Positions 12,411 to 23,099 of a DNA stretch of 64,000 bases are shown in pieces. Within the stretch, counting starts at the first letter, position 1, and every line of letters begins with the position of its first letter. Under the pieces are notes generated by a model. That model was not told the origin of the DNA. It saw nothing but the letters and a program-made list of their open reading frames with translations, and ran no database searches. Source of the stretch: Torreya grandis. Lineage: Eukaryota; Streptophyta; Pinopsida; Cupressales; Taxaceae. A program made the position numbers and the translations under genes. Location: the NCBI GenBank assembly GCA_037957365.1, contig JARHVA010001174.1:1603501-1667500 (forward strand). Reading direction: 5' to 3'.

Positions 12411-12558
12411 ACCGACCTCAGCCACCTGTAGACCTGTCACTCGCCGTCGTCGGTTCTTCCTGACCAACCTCGGTGCCTGGTCTGCCGACGTCGGTCTCTT
12501 TATGACCGACATCGGTTTCTGTACTGCCGACGCCGGTTACAACCCTGCCGACGTCGGT
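12411..12558 (-). repeat. 21-bp coding tandem repeat with palindromic core
   Basis: Seven copies of a 12-bp core related to RCCGACGTCGGY start at 12411, 12443, 12463, 12484, 12505, 12526 and 12547, i.e. 32, 20, 21, 21, 21 and 21 bp apart. The period equals seven codons, and the peptide between integrase and RT shows the matching heptads (TETDVGR, STETDVG, HKETDVG and variants). The same 12-mer family occurs in this element's U3. The outermost copy holds the TGA stop. Confidence 0.85.
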
Positions 12559-14796
12559 CTCTGTGTTTTCCTGCAAGTGATTATTTCTTTTTCCCGCGAG
12601 CTCATTTTGGACCATAACTTCGTCCAATTCACTATTGCTCTGCCCAGATTGATCCAGCTTCCTTATCTGATCACTGTACATCACTCTTTCATTGAAAACA
12701 ACATCACGGCTCCTGATTACCTTGTTAGTTCCTAGATTCCAAAATCTGAAACCAAAATCATCTGAGCCATAGCCTATAAACGTGCACCTCATAGACTTAG
12801 GATCAAGCTTCTTTCTATTTTCCTTATCTATATGCACAAAGGCTTCACTACCAAAAACTTTGAGATATGAAAGATCTACCTTTTTACCTGTCCATGCCTC
12901 TTCTGGAATTCCACCATCCAGAGCTGTAGAAGGTCCTCTGTTAATCAGGTACACTGCGGTGTCAACTGCTTCTGCCCAAAACTCTAAGGGCAACCCTGCA
13001 TGCAATCTCATACATCTTGCACGCTCCATGATAGTTCTGTTCATCCTTTCAGCAATACCATTCTGCTGAGGTGTCCTTGGAACCGTCCTTTGCCTACGGA
13101 TTCCTTGTGTATAACAATACAATTTGAACTTAAGACTGCAGAACTCACCGCCATTATCAGATCTCAAGCACTTTAACTTTCTGCCCGTTTCATTCTCAAC
13201 CATGGCTTTCCAAAACTTAAAAGTCTCAAAAACATCAGATTTCTTTTTAATACAGTAGATCCATACCTTTCTTGTGGCATCATCTATGAATGTAACATAG
13301 TACCGTGATCCGCCAATAGAGGCTACCTGAGCTGGTCCCCACACGTCTGTGTGAACAAGCTGCAACTTCTGCCTTTTCTTAGTAGACCCGGTCTTGAGAA
13401 AACTAACCCTTTTCTGTTTCCCAAATACACAGTGCTCACAAAACTCTAGATCCATACTTTTCAAATCTGAAAGCATACCTTTAGACTTAAGTATTGACAT
13501 CCCCTTCTCACTCATGTGGCCAAGCCTTGAGTGCCACAATTTACAATCCACACCTGAAGTAGATAAAACTGAAGGAGATTTGTTAGTAACACAATTACAC
13601 AAGTAGAGAGTACCTTCTCTCTTACCTCTGGCCATAACTAGTGCACCCTTGGTCACCTTCCAAGAATCTGCTGTGAGAGTTACTGTACAACCCTCATCAC
13701 CTAGCTTACCTGCAGAAATCAAATTTCTCTTCAAACTAGGAACATGCATCACTTCTCTCAACACCCATGTGTTGCCATTCTGCATCTTCAGCTGCACTTT
13801 ACCTTTGCCAATAATCTTACAAGGCTCATCATCCCCTAAGTATACTATTCCAAAATCTCCATGGATATAGTCACTGAAATACTCTCTGTTAGGGGTAGCA
13901 TGGAAAGAAGCACCAGAATCTAATACCCAAGATTCTATGTTATTATGCAAAGAGAAAATTAAAGCATCCTGTGCAATACCTGCAACCTTGGCTTCTTCCT
14001 TTCCTTTGTGTTGGTTGTCCTCCTTGGGCTTTGACCAACAATCTCTGCTTATGTGCCCCATCTTTCCACAGTTCCAGCATTGTGGCTTCCTGCCATTCCT
14101 GGATTTGGATCTTCCTCTCACCTTAGACTTAGATCTTGATCTCCTCTTGCTCTTTTCTTTTTGCCTTCCCCTGCTCTCAAAATTTAAAGCGTTCCCAGAT
14201 GTCTCTTCTGTGCTTTTCCTGCGTATTTCCTCATTCAAGATAACGCTAACCACATCTTCTACTTTCAAAATATTTGATGCAGATGCAGTATTAGAAACTG
14301 CCATTACTAAGCCATGCCAGCTTTCGGGCAAAGAACATAATATCAAAAGAGCTTTTATTTCATCTTCAAATACAATATTGACAGAACTTAACTGATTAAC
14401 AATTCCATTGAAATCATTCAGATGAGTAGAAACAGATCCACCTTCATTCAAATGCAAATTAAATAATTGCTTCATAAGATATACCTTATTTGAAGCTGAG
14501 GGTTTTTCATACATATTTGCTAACGTGGTCATCAACTCTACCGTTGTTTTTGCCTGTGACAAATTACATATCACAGTGGAGGCCAGACTCAGTCTTATAG
14601 ACCCAAGAGCCTTTCTGTCAAGAACTTCCCATTCTTCATCCTCCATGTCCTTGGGCCTTTTTGCTATCCCACCTAACGGTAAGTAGAGATCCTTCTGATA
14701 CAGATAGTCCTCTATCTGCATTCTCCAATGTTGGTAGTTCTTGCCATTAAACTTTTCCATTCTCAGCTTACTTTCTTCTGCCATTGCTTCTCCCAC
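12418..14796 (-). CDS. Copia gag-protease-integrase polyprotein
   Basis: A 792-residue frame. An N-terminal UBN2-type gag (about residues 10-200; FNGKNYQHWR near the start) is followed by a basic RS-rich stretch and a perfect CCHC knuckle CWNCGKMGHISRDC (residues 240-253). Next come the aspartic protease active site DSG (293-295), the pre-integrase zinc region (HSRLGH...CEHCVFGK) and the rve integrase core with D484, D547 and E583, exactly 35 residues between the last two. It ends in a heptad-repeat linker and stops at TGA 12418-12420. The following frame continues in phase, so this is one gag-pol frame with a single nonsense codon. That stop lies in a degraded palindrome copy, consistent with CpG deamination of an Arg codon (inference). 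Programmed readthrough is possible but unsupported. Confidence 0.95.
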   Translation of the reverse strand: MGEAMAEESKLRMEKFNGKNYQHWRMQIEDYLYQKDLYLPLGGIAKRPKDMEDEEWEVLDRKALGSIRLSLASTVICNLSQAKTTVELMTTLANMYEKPSASNKVYLMKQLFNLHLNEGGSVSTHLNDFNGIVNQLSSVNIVFEDEIKALLILCSLPESWHGLVMAVSNTASASNILKVEDVVSVILNEEIRRKSTEETSGNALNFESRGRQKEKSKRRSRSKSKVRGRSKSRNGRKPQCWNCGKMGHISRDCWSKPKEDNQHKGKEEAKVAGIAQDALIFSLHNNIESWVLDSGASFHATPNREYFSDYIHGDFGIVYLGDDEPCKIIGKGKVQLKMQNGNTWVLREVMHVPSLKRNLISAGKLGDEGCTVTLTADSWKVTKGALVMARGKREGTLYLCNCVTNKSPSVLSTSGVDCKLWHSRLGHMSEKGMSILKSKGMLSDLKSMDLEFCEHCVFGKQKRVSFLKTGSTKKRQKLQLVHTDVWGPAQVASIGGSRYYVTFIDDATRKVWIYCIKKKSDVFETFKFWKAMVENETGRKLKCLRSDNGGEFCSLKFKLYCYTQGIRRQRTVPRTPQQNGIAERMNRTIMERARCMRLHAGLPLEFWAEAVDTAVYLINRGPSTALDGGIPEEAWTGKKVDLSYLKVFGSEAFVHIDKENRKKLDPKSMRCTFIGYGSDDFGFRFWNLGTNKVIRSRDVVFNERVMYSDQIRKLDQSGQSNSELDEVMVQNELAGKRNNHLQENTETDVGRVVTGVGSTETDVGHKETDVGRPGTEVGQEEPTTASDRSTGG

Positions 14797-14865
14797 TCAA
14801 ACAGAAATTCCTGCAGAAACACCTGTGAGCAACCTGTAATCTGTAACCTGTAACCTATAACCAAG

Positions 14866-14877
14866 GCTCTGATACCA
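14866..14877 (-). other. Primer-binding site, initiator Met tRNA
   Basis: The minus strand reads TGGTATCAGAGC two bases inside the 5' LTR end. This is the classic plant copia site complementary to the 3' end of initiator methionine tRNA, which primes minus-strand DNA synthesis. Confidence 0.93.
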
Positions 14878-14879
14878 CT

Positions 14880-15606
14880 TGTTGGGGGATCAAACCAACA
14901 ATAGATTACACTTGTGAAAGCAATAAATGCGGAAATAAATCAGATAGATAAGTAACTGAAATGATAAATAGCACAGAACAAGATATACAAGAAAACACCC
15001 TGAAAACTTGTATTGAAACTCTTTACAATAGGAATACAATATGAAGAAGCTTCATTCTTCCACACCTCTCTCAGATGCGCACAAGATCTCTCACTAGATC
15101 TCTATTCCTCAAGAGCTCACTCTCAAGTACATTCAAATCCAACAACCTGGATTAATGCAACTCTATACTGTCCTTCAAACATTCACAATGTTCTACTCTT
15201 ACAGTTCTACACACACTCTACAAATTCTAAGCTAAGAAGATCTTCCTACATATAGAAATAGGGAAACTTGAGCATGCTCTTACAACAAACAGTTAAGCCT
15301 CTTGAACAAGGGCTCTAAAAATAGTATTGCTAACAATAGAGACGCAAGCTTGAGTCCACGACTCAAACTTATCATGCAAACACTCGCTGCCGTCCACGAA
15401 AATAGATTTCTGGACACGCAGGTAACCGACATCGGTTCCTGCCTGTTTGCCTGTGACCGTCGCCGGTCGACCATATCGCCGACGTTGGCGCCTCTGCAAC
15501 TGCTACTAACCGACGTCGGTCGCTCCTGACCGACGCCGGCGTCTGTGTAGACCCGAACCTGTTTAAGTATGCTCCTTGGTGAAGCTTTTAGCTCCACACC
15601 CTAACA
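14880..15606 (-). repeat. 5' LTR of the copia element (727 bp)
   Basis: Aligned without gaps to 9925-10651 with 8 differences, all C/T or G/A; four change a CpG. In element orientation this LTR drives transcription. Confidence 0.95.
15425..15540 (-). promoter_or_regulatory. DRE-like palindrome array, promoter LTR copy
   Basis: Same five 12-mers as in the other LTR, at 15425, 15456, 15478, 15509 and 15529. The third reads GCCGACGTTGGC and the fifth ACCGACGCCGGC, so the copies differ at CpGs. About five RCCGAC cores remain counting both strands. Being in the 5' LTR, this copy is the one able to act on the element's own promoter. Confidence 0.55.
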
Positions 15607-15611
15607 TATGC
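15607..15611. repeat. Target-site duplication TATGC, right copy
   Basis: Matches 9920-9924 exactly and directly follows the copia LTR. Confidence 0.9.
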
Positions 15612-15890
15612 TAGGTCAGACCACACTATAGCCTTATCCCCCAATGACCTTGTCCCTCGTGCCCCAATGGCCATGTTTTCAAATCAAGATGTTTCACAAT
15701 GGCTCTGTCACACATTTTATAAATTTGGTTAGAGAAAGTATTTTAAATATTTCCTACAAAATCACATTAAGGCATTCATTTGAAACCCCCTAGCAAGTTG
15801 CTTTCAAATTACTACACACTAAATAAAAGAGTACTATTTATTCTCATTTTAATTCTCCTCCTTTCTATCAATAATAGGCCAAATATTTTT
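15612..15890 (+). repeat. 5' LTR of element C, resumed after copia
   Basis: Homologous to about 36612-36890 (TAGGTCAGA against TAGGTTAGA at the junction; shared runs such as CAATGGCTCT and a CACACATT-type stretch). Homology becomes untraceable near 15.89 kb, so the LTR's true 3' end is not defined. Confidence 0.6.
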
Positions 15891-17649
15891 TATTATAGGT
15901 CAAGTGTATTCATTTTCAAGCATTTTAATCATCTTTTAGTTATAGTAATTATATTTATACAATCATAGATCACACAATCACCCTAGGAGGGAGAACTATA
16001 TCAGTCTGAGGTCCATTTGGGCTATGTAAGTAGCACTCAAATTATGAGGGGTTTTATGAGGATAGGTTAGATATTCCCTTTACCCAATTTTTAATTTTCT
16101 TTATATATTATTTACTATTTAGTAACAAGGGTTTTTATTTTATAGGTCTTCCATGCATCTATTTAGCTCTTGTAAAGAATTAAAAAAAAAAAAAAAAAAC
16201 CCTCGTTTATAGGTGTATAGATCTAGATCAAAAAATCAATCACACATTCAACTAGAACATGGTCATGGTCAACATAAAAAGTCACATTTCACCCTTGTAC
16301 TCATTTTATGGTCTTTTCCCACCATATTTTGTAATTCTGTTTATGGATATGGCATTGTTTGCAGGTTTTTAAGCATTTTACATGCATAGTCATCTTACAA
16401 AGTCAATGTTAAATATGTTTTTAGAGAGGTTTACATATCCTTGGGATCATTTACTATTTTTATAAAATTCTAAATTCGATAAAATTTGATATCATACTAT
16501 ACTTTAATAGCATATTTGAATATTCCAGCATTTCCATTTCAATAGTTTAATTCATTCAATTGGATTCATCTAATTAAAATAGTCTTAAACATTCTAATGA
16601 ATATGGTATTTTTTTAAAATTGATTGATTTTTGTTTTCTTGGGTTTTATGCTAGAATTTCATAAAATTTATGTAAAATCATAACACTAAAATAAAAACTC
16701 CTTCTACCTTGGATAAAATCTAACATACAATGATTCAACTTCTTCGACCTTAGACTTAATTTGACACTGAATAAGTTTGTCTTGTACCCCTAGATAAATT
16801 TGACACTGAAGCTATTTATTTTGACCTCAGGTTGAAATTTTTTGATTTCTATACAAAAAATATTTCAATTTAATTTTTATTTATTTTTCATTTGATTTTT
16901 CTTGTTTTGAAATTATGTTCTTATAGCATTGAAACTACATATTGATTGTTATGAAGGGCTAGTGGTGTTTTGTTTAAAGACATCATAACATGAGGGGTTT
17001 ACCTGAATACTCATAGCCATTGTATAACATTTAAAATAAAATTTCTTTTATTCATTCCTCATGGTATATCAAAAATTATTAGGATCCCTCATTTAAACCA
17101 CATGAATCCTTTTTAATTTGTTTTATTTGTGGTGCACTTGAGAGAAGTGTATCACCTAGGGAAGTTACTCTCACCATACCCTTGAAAATGTAGTTGCATG
17201 GTTATATTTATTTAGTTAGTGATATAAAAAATTATGCTAACACTACTCAAATAATAAGTAAATATATTTGAAAGCCCACACAATCATTCAAATCCTTGCC
17301 TAGATAACCCGTAGTACTGTATTCTTAATCATTAGCATTGTTTGATTCATGTTGTATTGTATTTATAATAGGATTAATGAATGAATACTTATTTCACATG
17401 TTACATAGGACCATGAAATATATTGTTACATTTTTTATTAATATCCAACATGTAATTCATTATGCTCTTACATGAACTAAATTGTGAATTAATCAATAAT
17501 TTATAATTAAAAATGTTCAATCTAAATATCTTCCTATTACAAATAATTGCACTACTATATCTTATCACCATCATTCCCCAATATATTTTGTCAAAGTGAC
17601 TTGGGAACAAGATGAAATATAGGTTATATATTGTGTCAAATTTTTAACT
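15891..17649 (+). other. Probable LTR remainder and leader of element C
   Basis: AT-rich, without a domain. It holds an A18 run at 16182-16199. I could not identify a primer-binding site or the LTR end. By position it should contain the rest of C's LTR and its 5' leader. Confidence 0.35.
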
Positions 17650-18760
17650 TCAAAGGATCTCCCATTGGTTACTCCTCACCCTCTTGAGGGATGTATCATG
17701 GATATCATTTCTAAATCCACTACTCAAGAACAATTTGATCCCATTAATAAGGAAAATTATATGCAATATCTTCATGAACATCCTTAAAAAATTGATTCAC
17801 ACTTATATATTAATAGAGATGAACAAAATAAAAGTGTTAAAGATATTGCTTCCATTTTTTCTAATTCTTCTATTGCGTCTATTCCTATTTCTACACATAT
17901 AGAATCATCCTTTGGTTTGGTAACATCACTTGCTCTCCCAAATGTATATATGCCTATGCATACTCACATCAATTTATTCCTCCTATTATTTCCACTAATG
18001 TTCCTCTTGAACATGCACTTATTGCCTTGTAAACTAAGTTAGCTAACATTGAGAAAAATATTTATCATTCTAGCCCCTATATGGACTCATATTCATTATT
18101 GTATAACCCTTTGGCACCCAAAATTTTATCTTATCCATTAGCAATTATCTTTTTGACTCCTAATATTCCTCTATATGATGACAATGTTATCTTAAATATC
18201 ACTTGTGTGCATTCCATGTAGCTTGTTTAGATTATGCAGATAATGACAAATTGTTGACAAATCTCTTCCTACAAAATCTTAAATAATATGTTCTTAAATG
18301 GTTATATGATATTATTATTCAATAAGTAAAGGATTTCAACCCTTTGGAAAATAAATTTAGAACACACTTTTACATCAAAACTGGTGAAAATTTATCATAT
18401 GCTCAAATTGTAAAGCTCAAACAAGGGTCTACTGAAACAATCAATGAATATGTGCTAAGATACAAGACTATGATAGAAAAAATGATAAATCAAAAGGATA
18501 ATAATTAGCTCCACTATTTTCACTTAAATTTTACTATCCACTTCAAGAGCTAATTTCATTTGATAAGTTCAAATATTTTTATGAATTATGCCATATAGTC
18601 AAAAAGTGTAAGGTTGAGTTGCTTACTTTGAATAAGCTTAAGTATACTTAAAATGCTTCTTTGAATTTAAATGTCCAATTTCAAAGTAGACCAAATTATA
18701 AGAGCAAACCAAATTAAATCAAAAATGAAGTTAAAGTTACAATTAATGTTATCTCATAAT
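17650..18760 (+). pseudogene. Element C gag, first part
   Basis: A decayed plus-strand frame. The best part (about 18340-18480) matches a Ty3 retrotrans_gag core (LENKFRTHF, then YAQIVKLKQGSTETINEYV). A CHIVKKC stretch and a basic, Asn-rich segment follow near 18.6-18.7 kb. Many stops sit where Gln is plausible (TAA or TAG for CAA or CAG). The frame is cut at 18760 by element H and resumes in phase at 30258 once H and its duplicated target are removed, so both stretches belong to one gene. Confidence 0.65.
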
Positions 18761-20510
18761 TATTGGCTAATTTTTGGCTCACATACCAAATTTATGATTG
18801 GCTTAAAGAGGTCGACATGATCAAGTAAAAGCCATTGCATTGAAAGAAGACTTAAATTTTTGATATATCAGTTACTTCACCAAAGAAACCTAAATTAAGG
18901 ATTAGAGAACATAATGAAGTAAAAATTACAAGGTTGTTTTCTTTCAAGACTCTTTTTCACTAAGTATTTTCTTTCAGAGTTTTTTTTAGGGTAAATGTTG
19001 GAATTTATTCAGACATTTTGCCTAAAATAAAATTTTTTAAGGTCAAGTTACTTCATTTGACTAAGTGTTAGGAATTATTTTAGACATTTTGTCCAAAACA
19101 ATTTCCCTGATGGGGCACTTCTATAGAAATGGCCCATTTTCAAAAGTTATCGAATGATATCATCAAAAGCTGAAAGGCATTTCCAAAGGTTAAATAAGGG
19201 ATACGTCAAAAGGACAAATTAATTTTCTAAAGGACACATTTCTTTTGAGAGAATTATCTAAGACAATTTTTTTGAAGGCACATTTCTTTCATAACTTTTA
19301 TCTTGAAGCAAAAGACCTTTTCCAAAGCTGAAAGGCATCTTCTAAAGCCAAAGGCACTTACAAAAAATTTGAATGGTTATTCTTAGTAAAATGGACCAAA
19401 TATAAAAACTAAAGGGTACTTTCCTTTCAAAAAAGGCATTTTCAAGAAAGTTGAAGGGTACTTATCAAATTTTTGAAGGGGACTTTTCAAAAGTCTGAAT
19501 AGCCAATTTCTCAGGGAAGTGTCCTCTAGATCTTCTCTGAAGTATCTTCTACAGCAAGGTGGAACAACTAAAAGGTTCTAAAAATTCAATTCTATTAGAG
19601 GTGTCCCAATCATAAACCTAAAGGAAATTAGTCAAAGAAAAAAAGATCACAAGAAAGTGTCTGAAAGGTTAATCCCATGGGAAAGTGTCTAAAGGAAATG
19701 ACCCAAAAGGATTAATGACATCCATGTTAGTGTCAAAGTTAAATCTCATAAAATAGCCATTGGGATTCAAATATCCCATTATGGACCCACAAATGTCAAA
19801 ATCTAAACCTCTACAAGTAGTTGTTTGGGTTTGAAAAGCCTAAGAAATTTTTATAAACATCAAAGTTGGGTCTCATCAAATAGTTGTTGGCATTCAAAAG
19901 CCATCAAAGGGGTATCTATCCAAATGTATAAATTACCTATGGTAGCATCTCATGGATTCATATCAATGACATATATCAAAGCATTAGATCTAATAGTAAG
20001 GGAGATGCAAGGAGTTGAGTGACTAAGGCAAGCATAATAGAAGAAAGACTGACTCAAAGGTGGAACCAGTATGTAGATAAAGGTTAGACTTCATCATTAA
20101 AACCCCTCAAAGACACAATTGGGTTATTCACACATATTTTTACAAAGTGGGTTGGCAACTTAAATGAAAAAGTGAAACCATGCTTTCAGTTGAGTCCCTG
20201 ACATCCAAAATCTAGGAAAACTGATATTTTGGATTGGTTTTCCTCTATAATGAGCTCAAGTCTAGTTTTAAAGTCAAATTTTATGTATGCATTCAATGAA
20301 GAGAATCCCAAATAATACATTCAACAAGTATCTACCTCAAATAGGTTTGATCATGATGCTACCAAATGTATAAGTATGGGGACCTTGTCCTAGTGACAAA
20401 GGAGAGTTAATGTAGTTAGGGGTTCAAAGAAGCTATAAAAAAGATCTTAGTCATTATGACCTCCTCACTATCCATTCACACAAACCCCCTATTCTCTAAT
20501 CCCTTTATAC

Positions 20511-20520
20511 TATATATATA
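20511..20520 (+). promoter_or_regulatory. TATA box of H 5' LTR
   Basis: TATATATATA in a context conserved in the other LTR (29402-29410), followed in both by GAGCYAAAAAA and ATGGATCCCTC. A clear position for the U3/R boundary. Confidence 0.6.
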
Positions 20521-20536
20521 GGTTTTGAGCTAAAAA

Positions 20537-20869
20537 ATGGATCCCTCAACTGGTGATAGAGTTACTCTATCAAAATCACCTTATAACACTCTCTTGAAGA
20601 AATAAGATGACTTTTTTAATTCTAGTTTGAAGCCAATTGTACATTATTGGAGTTTTAATTTTATTTGTAGATGTATGTCCCTTTTCATCATCTATAAATT
20701 CTCTATGTATCTTTCTTTAATTATTTTGGTTCCTTATAGGTTATGTGAAGTATCAGATATCAGTGCCTTATTGAAGTGTCATGAGCTTGTAGTGTCTCAT
20801 ATAGACCTATTTCCTTATTTCTTTCAAATTGTAGGGTTTCCTTTCAATTTCCACACAAATTACTTATAA
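20537..20869 (+). other. Conserved short open frame inside H LTR
   Basis: ATG at 20537 begins MDPSTGDRVTLSKSPYNTLL, then one TAA and a long in-phase open stretch to 20869 (MSLFIIYKF near its middle, hydrophobic). The second LTR has the same frame at 29430-29762 without indels over the last 66 codons. The first ATG is only 17 bp after the TATA box, so it may precede the transcription start. No family recognised; coding status unproven. Confidence 0.3.
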
Positions 20870-21333
20870 TTTTAGCCTTGAGATAGGATCAAATTAGTCT
20901 ATGTCTTCTTTAAATTCTATAGTATTCATTAGGGCTTCCAGGCTAAAAGTGGATCATTTCATCTTTGGTGCATCACCATCCTTAGTTTAGTTTTCCCTTT
21001 CACATCATCTCTTTTTCCCTTTTTCTTAATTAGTAGTAGGTTTTAGTGTGGGAAACAAGCCAAATTGAAGCATCTGAGGAGATAGCCTCATAAAAAACCC
21101 TAGAGGTTCAACCTCACTATAGGATACCCATAGCCTGAGGTTGTTTTAATATTGTAGCTTGGAGTGAGAGAGATTGGAAAAGTCTCCCACAAGGGTGAAA
21201 TTATAGCCTACAAAAAAATTTGGCATGAAAATAATATTGGTCAAGTTTTCAGTGGTTATAGCTTTCATCTTTTAGTATCTGGCAACTCTAAAGAACACTC
21301 AGCAATCTGGTGGTAGAGTAGTAACTATCTTTC

Positions 21334-22330
21334 ATGCCAAAGGTAACTACAAGATCAATTTCTAGAGGTATTCCTTTTGAATTTGTTGAATTACCTTTAA
21401 AATTATCAACAAGGTTAAGATTTTATAACACTCACCCATACATGGGAAACATTCCTCCTAAACGATTTTCAAAATCTACCTTTGCAAGAAGATCTTTGTT
21501 GGGTCCTTTCACTACCATGGCAGCCCCTAGAGCTTTCACTTTTATGGATTTCAATGGTCAGATTCCTTTGTACCTCTATCAGTATGATCCTATTATAGTG
21601 TCAACCCTTAAAAGTGTTCCTTATTTCATGGGAGACCAATCTACAACCCCTTTTGAGCACCTCAGGGATATAGCCAACTTTTGCAATATTCATAACGTCA
21701 ATGAGGAAAATGTAGCTATCAAGTTATTAGCCATCTCTTTTAAGGGTAAATCCCTAGAGTGGTATAGAAACCTTACTACTAACTCCATCACATCATGGGA
21801 TTAGTTGGGTGATATATTGTGTAAGATATTTGAAGACAAGAGTGACCACTTGTCACTTGTTGAACAACTAATGACAATTAAGAGGGATCCTCATGAGATT
21901 ATGCAGGATTTCAATACCAAGTTTCAAAAGATATGGGATAGAATTATAGTCTCTATTATGCCTACTCCTAACTATGGTTCATTTACTATCTAAAATATCT
22001 TAATAGTGATATTGTATTAATGATTCAGTCTATGGGAGGAAACACACTACTAGATGCCTATGAGGTGGCAATCAAAGTAGAGAATAGTCTAGTACATGAT
22101 GGCAAGCTTACACCTAGGCCACCAATGCCTTTATTTATTAAGGTTAAAACACCTCCTATTTTTATTCCTCCCCTTGTTTTCATTCCCCCTATGCCAACAC
22201 TTGCTACCATACCTACACCAAAGTAGGAAAAGGCATCAACTAGTCAATCTAGTGACTCCCAAGAACACAAAAACTTCTAAGATCTTAAGAGCATGTTTCA
22301 ATCCTTTGGAAATGAATTGGTGAATGTGAA
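21334..22330 (+). pseudogene. Element H gag
   Basis: Begins MPKVTTRSISRG at 21334. A retrotrans_gag domain lies at about residues 60-220 (YFMGDQSTTPFEHLRDIANF, then GKSLEWYRNL and LVEQLMTIKRDPHEIMQDFN). An in-frame TAG at 21802-21804 stands where the family usually has Gln (SWDQ), and the frame breaks up after about 21993. A Pro-rich segment (22.1-22.25 kb) follows. Gag builds the virus-like particle. The start is chosen at the first Met of the conserved block, 121 bp after the LTR. Confidence 0.8.
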
Positions 22331-22957
22331 TAAGAAGAAAGATTAGTTAAATAAACCTTATCAAGATCCATATCAACCTTAATAATAGTCTTATCAAGAA
22401 AATAGATCACCCTTCAAGAGAAATTTCCAAAGCCAGAACTGTGAGTAAGGGCAAGGATAACCCAACTACAATAAGTAGAGTAGCTGTAACCTAGATGTTG
22501 TAGGCTCTTAGAACTCATTGGTTCCTATTAAAAATAATATGGCTCAAGAGGCTAAAGGGAAAATTCCTTGGAATTAGTATTTTTATCAGTCCATTATCCC
22601 TAATATTGAGTTCAATCAGGGTTTCAATGATCAATGGCAGTAGGGTGTTAGTTATGGATATAATCAATCTCTTATGGATCAGAACACAAAAATACCTATG
22701 ATGACAAATCCAAAAGAGCCTCAACAAGGCCAGGGGCCTAATGAAAAACCAAACTAGTTAGGTGATACAATGGTTAATTATGAGCATGAAGAGTGATATG
22801 GACTCAATTAGTAGGCTAGTTTTAGCCAAGCATACATTCCAGTGGTAGCTAATACAAGGTTCAAAAGAAGGAATATGCATGGTAATCAAGAGGTGGTCAA
22901 AGATCCTCTTCCTATTACTCCATTACTATTAAAATCAAGTGAACCTAATACTAATCC

Positions 22958-23011
22958 AAAGGTTCTAATAGATCTAAAGGTTCTAATAGATCTAAAGGTT
23001 CTAATAGCTCT
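22958..23011 (+). repeat. Triplicated 18-bp coding repeat
   Basis: Three head-to-tail copies of AAAGGTTCTAATAGATCT (the third has one change), encoding KVLIDL three times in the gag-protease linker of H. Probably replication slippage. Confidence 0.8.
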
Positions 23012-23099
23012 AAAGAATCAGAATCAAGGTATTTGATCCTCAAAACTCACAAATTCAACAAATAATAGTAGTGGCCCCCAAATCTTAGGTGAAGGTTGG

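Larger units (their letters stand above)
9925..15606 (-). mobile_element. Nearly intact Ty1/copia retrotransposon
   Basis: A 5,682-bp element in minus orientation with 727-bp LTRs at both ends, an initiator-Met tRNA primer site, a PPT, a single gag-pol frame with one internal TGA, and a perfect 5-bp target duplication. The LTRs differ at 8 of 727 positions, with no gaps and all transitions (about 1.1%), so insertion is recent compared with everything else here. It sits inside the 5' LTR of element C. Its CpG-rich palindromes set it apart from the AT-rich surroundings. Confidence 0.95.
18761..21212 (+). repeat. 5' LTR of element H (2,452 bp)
   Basis: Its start aligns with TGTTAGCC at 27688 (here TATTGGCT, terminal G mutated). 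Its end ATAGCCTACA aligns with the end at 30252. It includes a TATA box at 20511-20520 and an open frame downstream. No convincing primer-binding site follows (TTTGGCATG lies 8 bp inside). Confidence 0.85.

Noticed and set aside
12418..12420. Programmed TGA readthrough in copia gag-pol
   Set aside because: Lies between integrase and RT, not between gag and pol, and sits in a degraded CpG-rich repeat; a simple mutation is more likely.
13937..14395. 152-residue plus-strand open frame
   Set aside because: Shadow of the copia gag frame on the other strand; composition is leucine-rich by antisense effect.
16182..16199. A18 run as the tail of a SINE or processed gene
   Set aside because: No pol III boxes, coding remnant or target duplication recognised around it.
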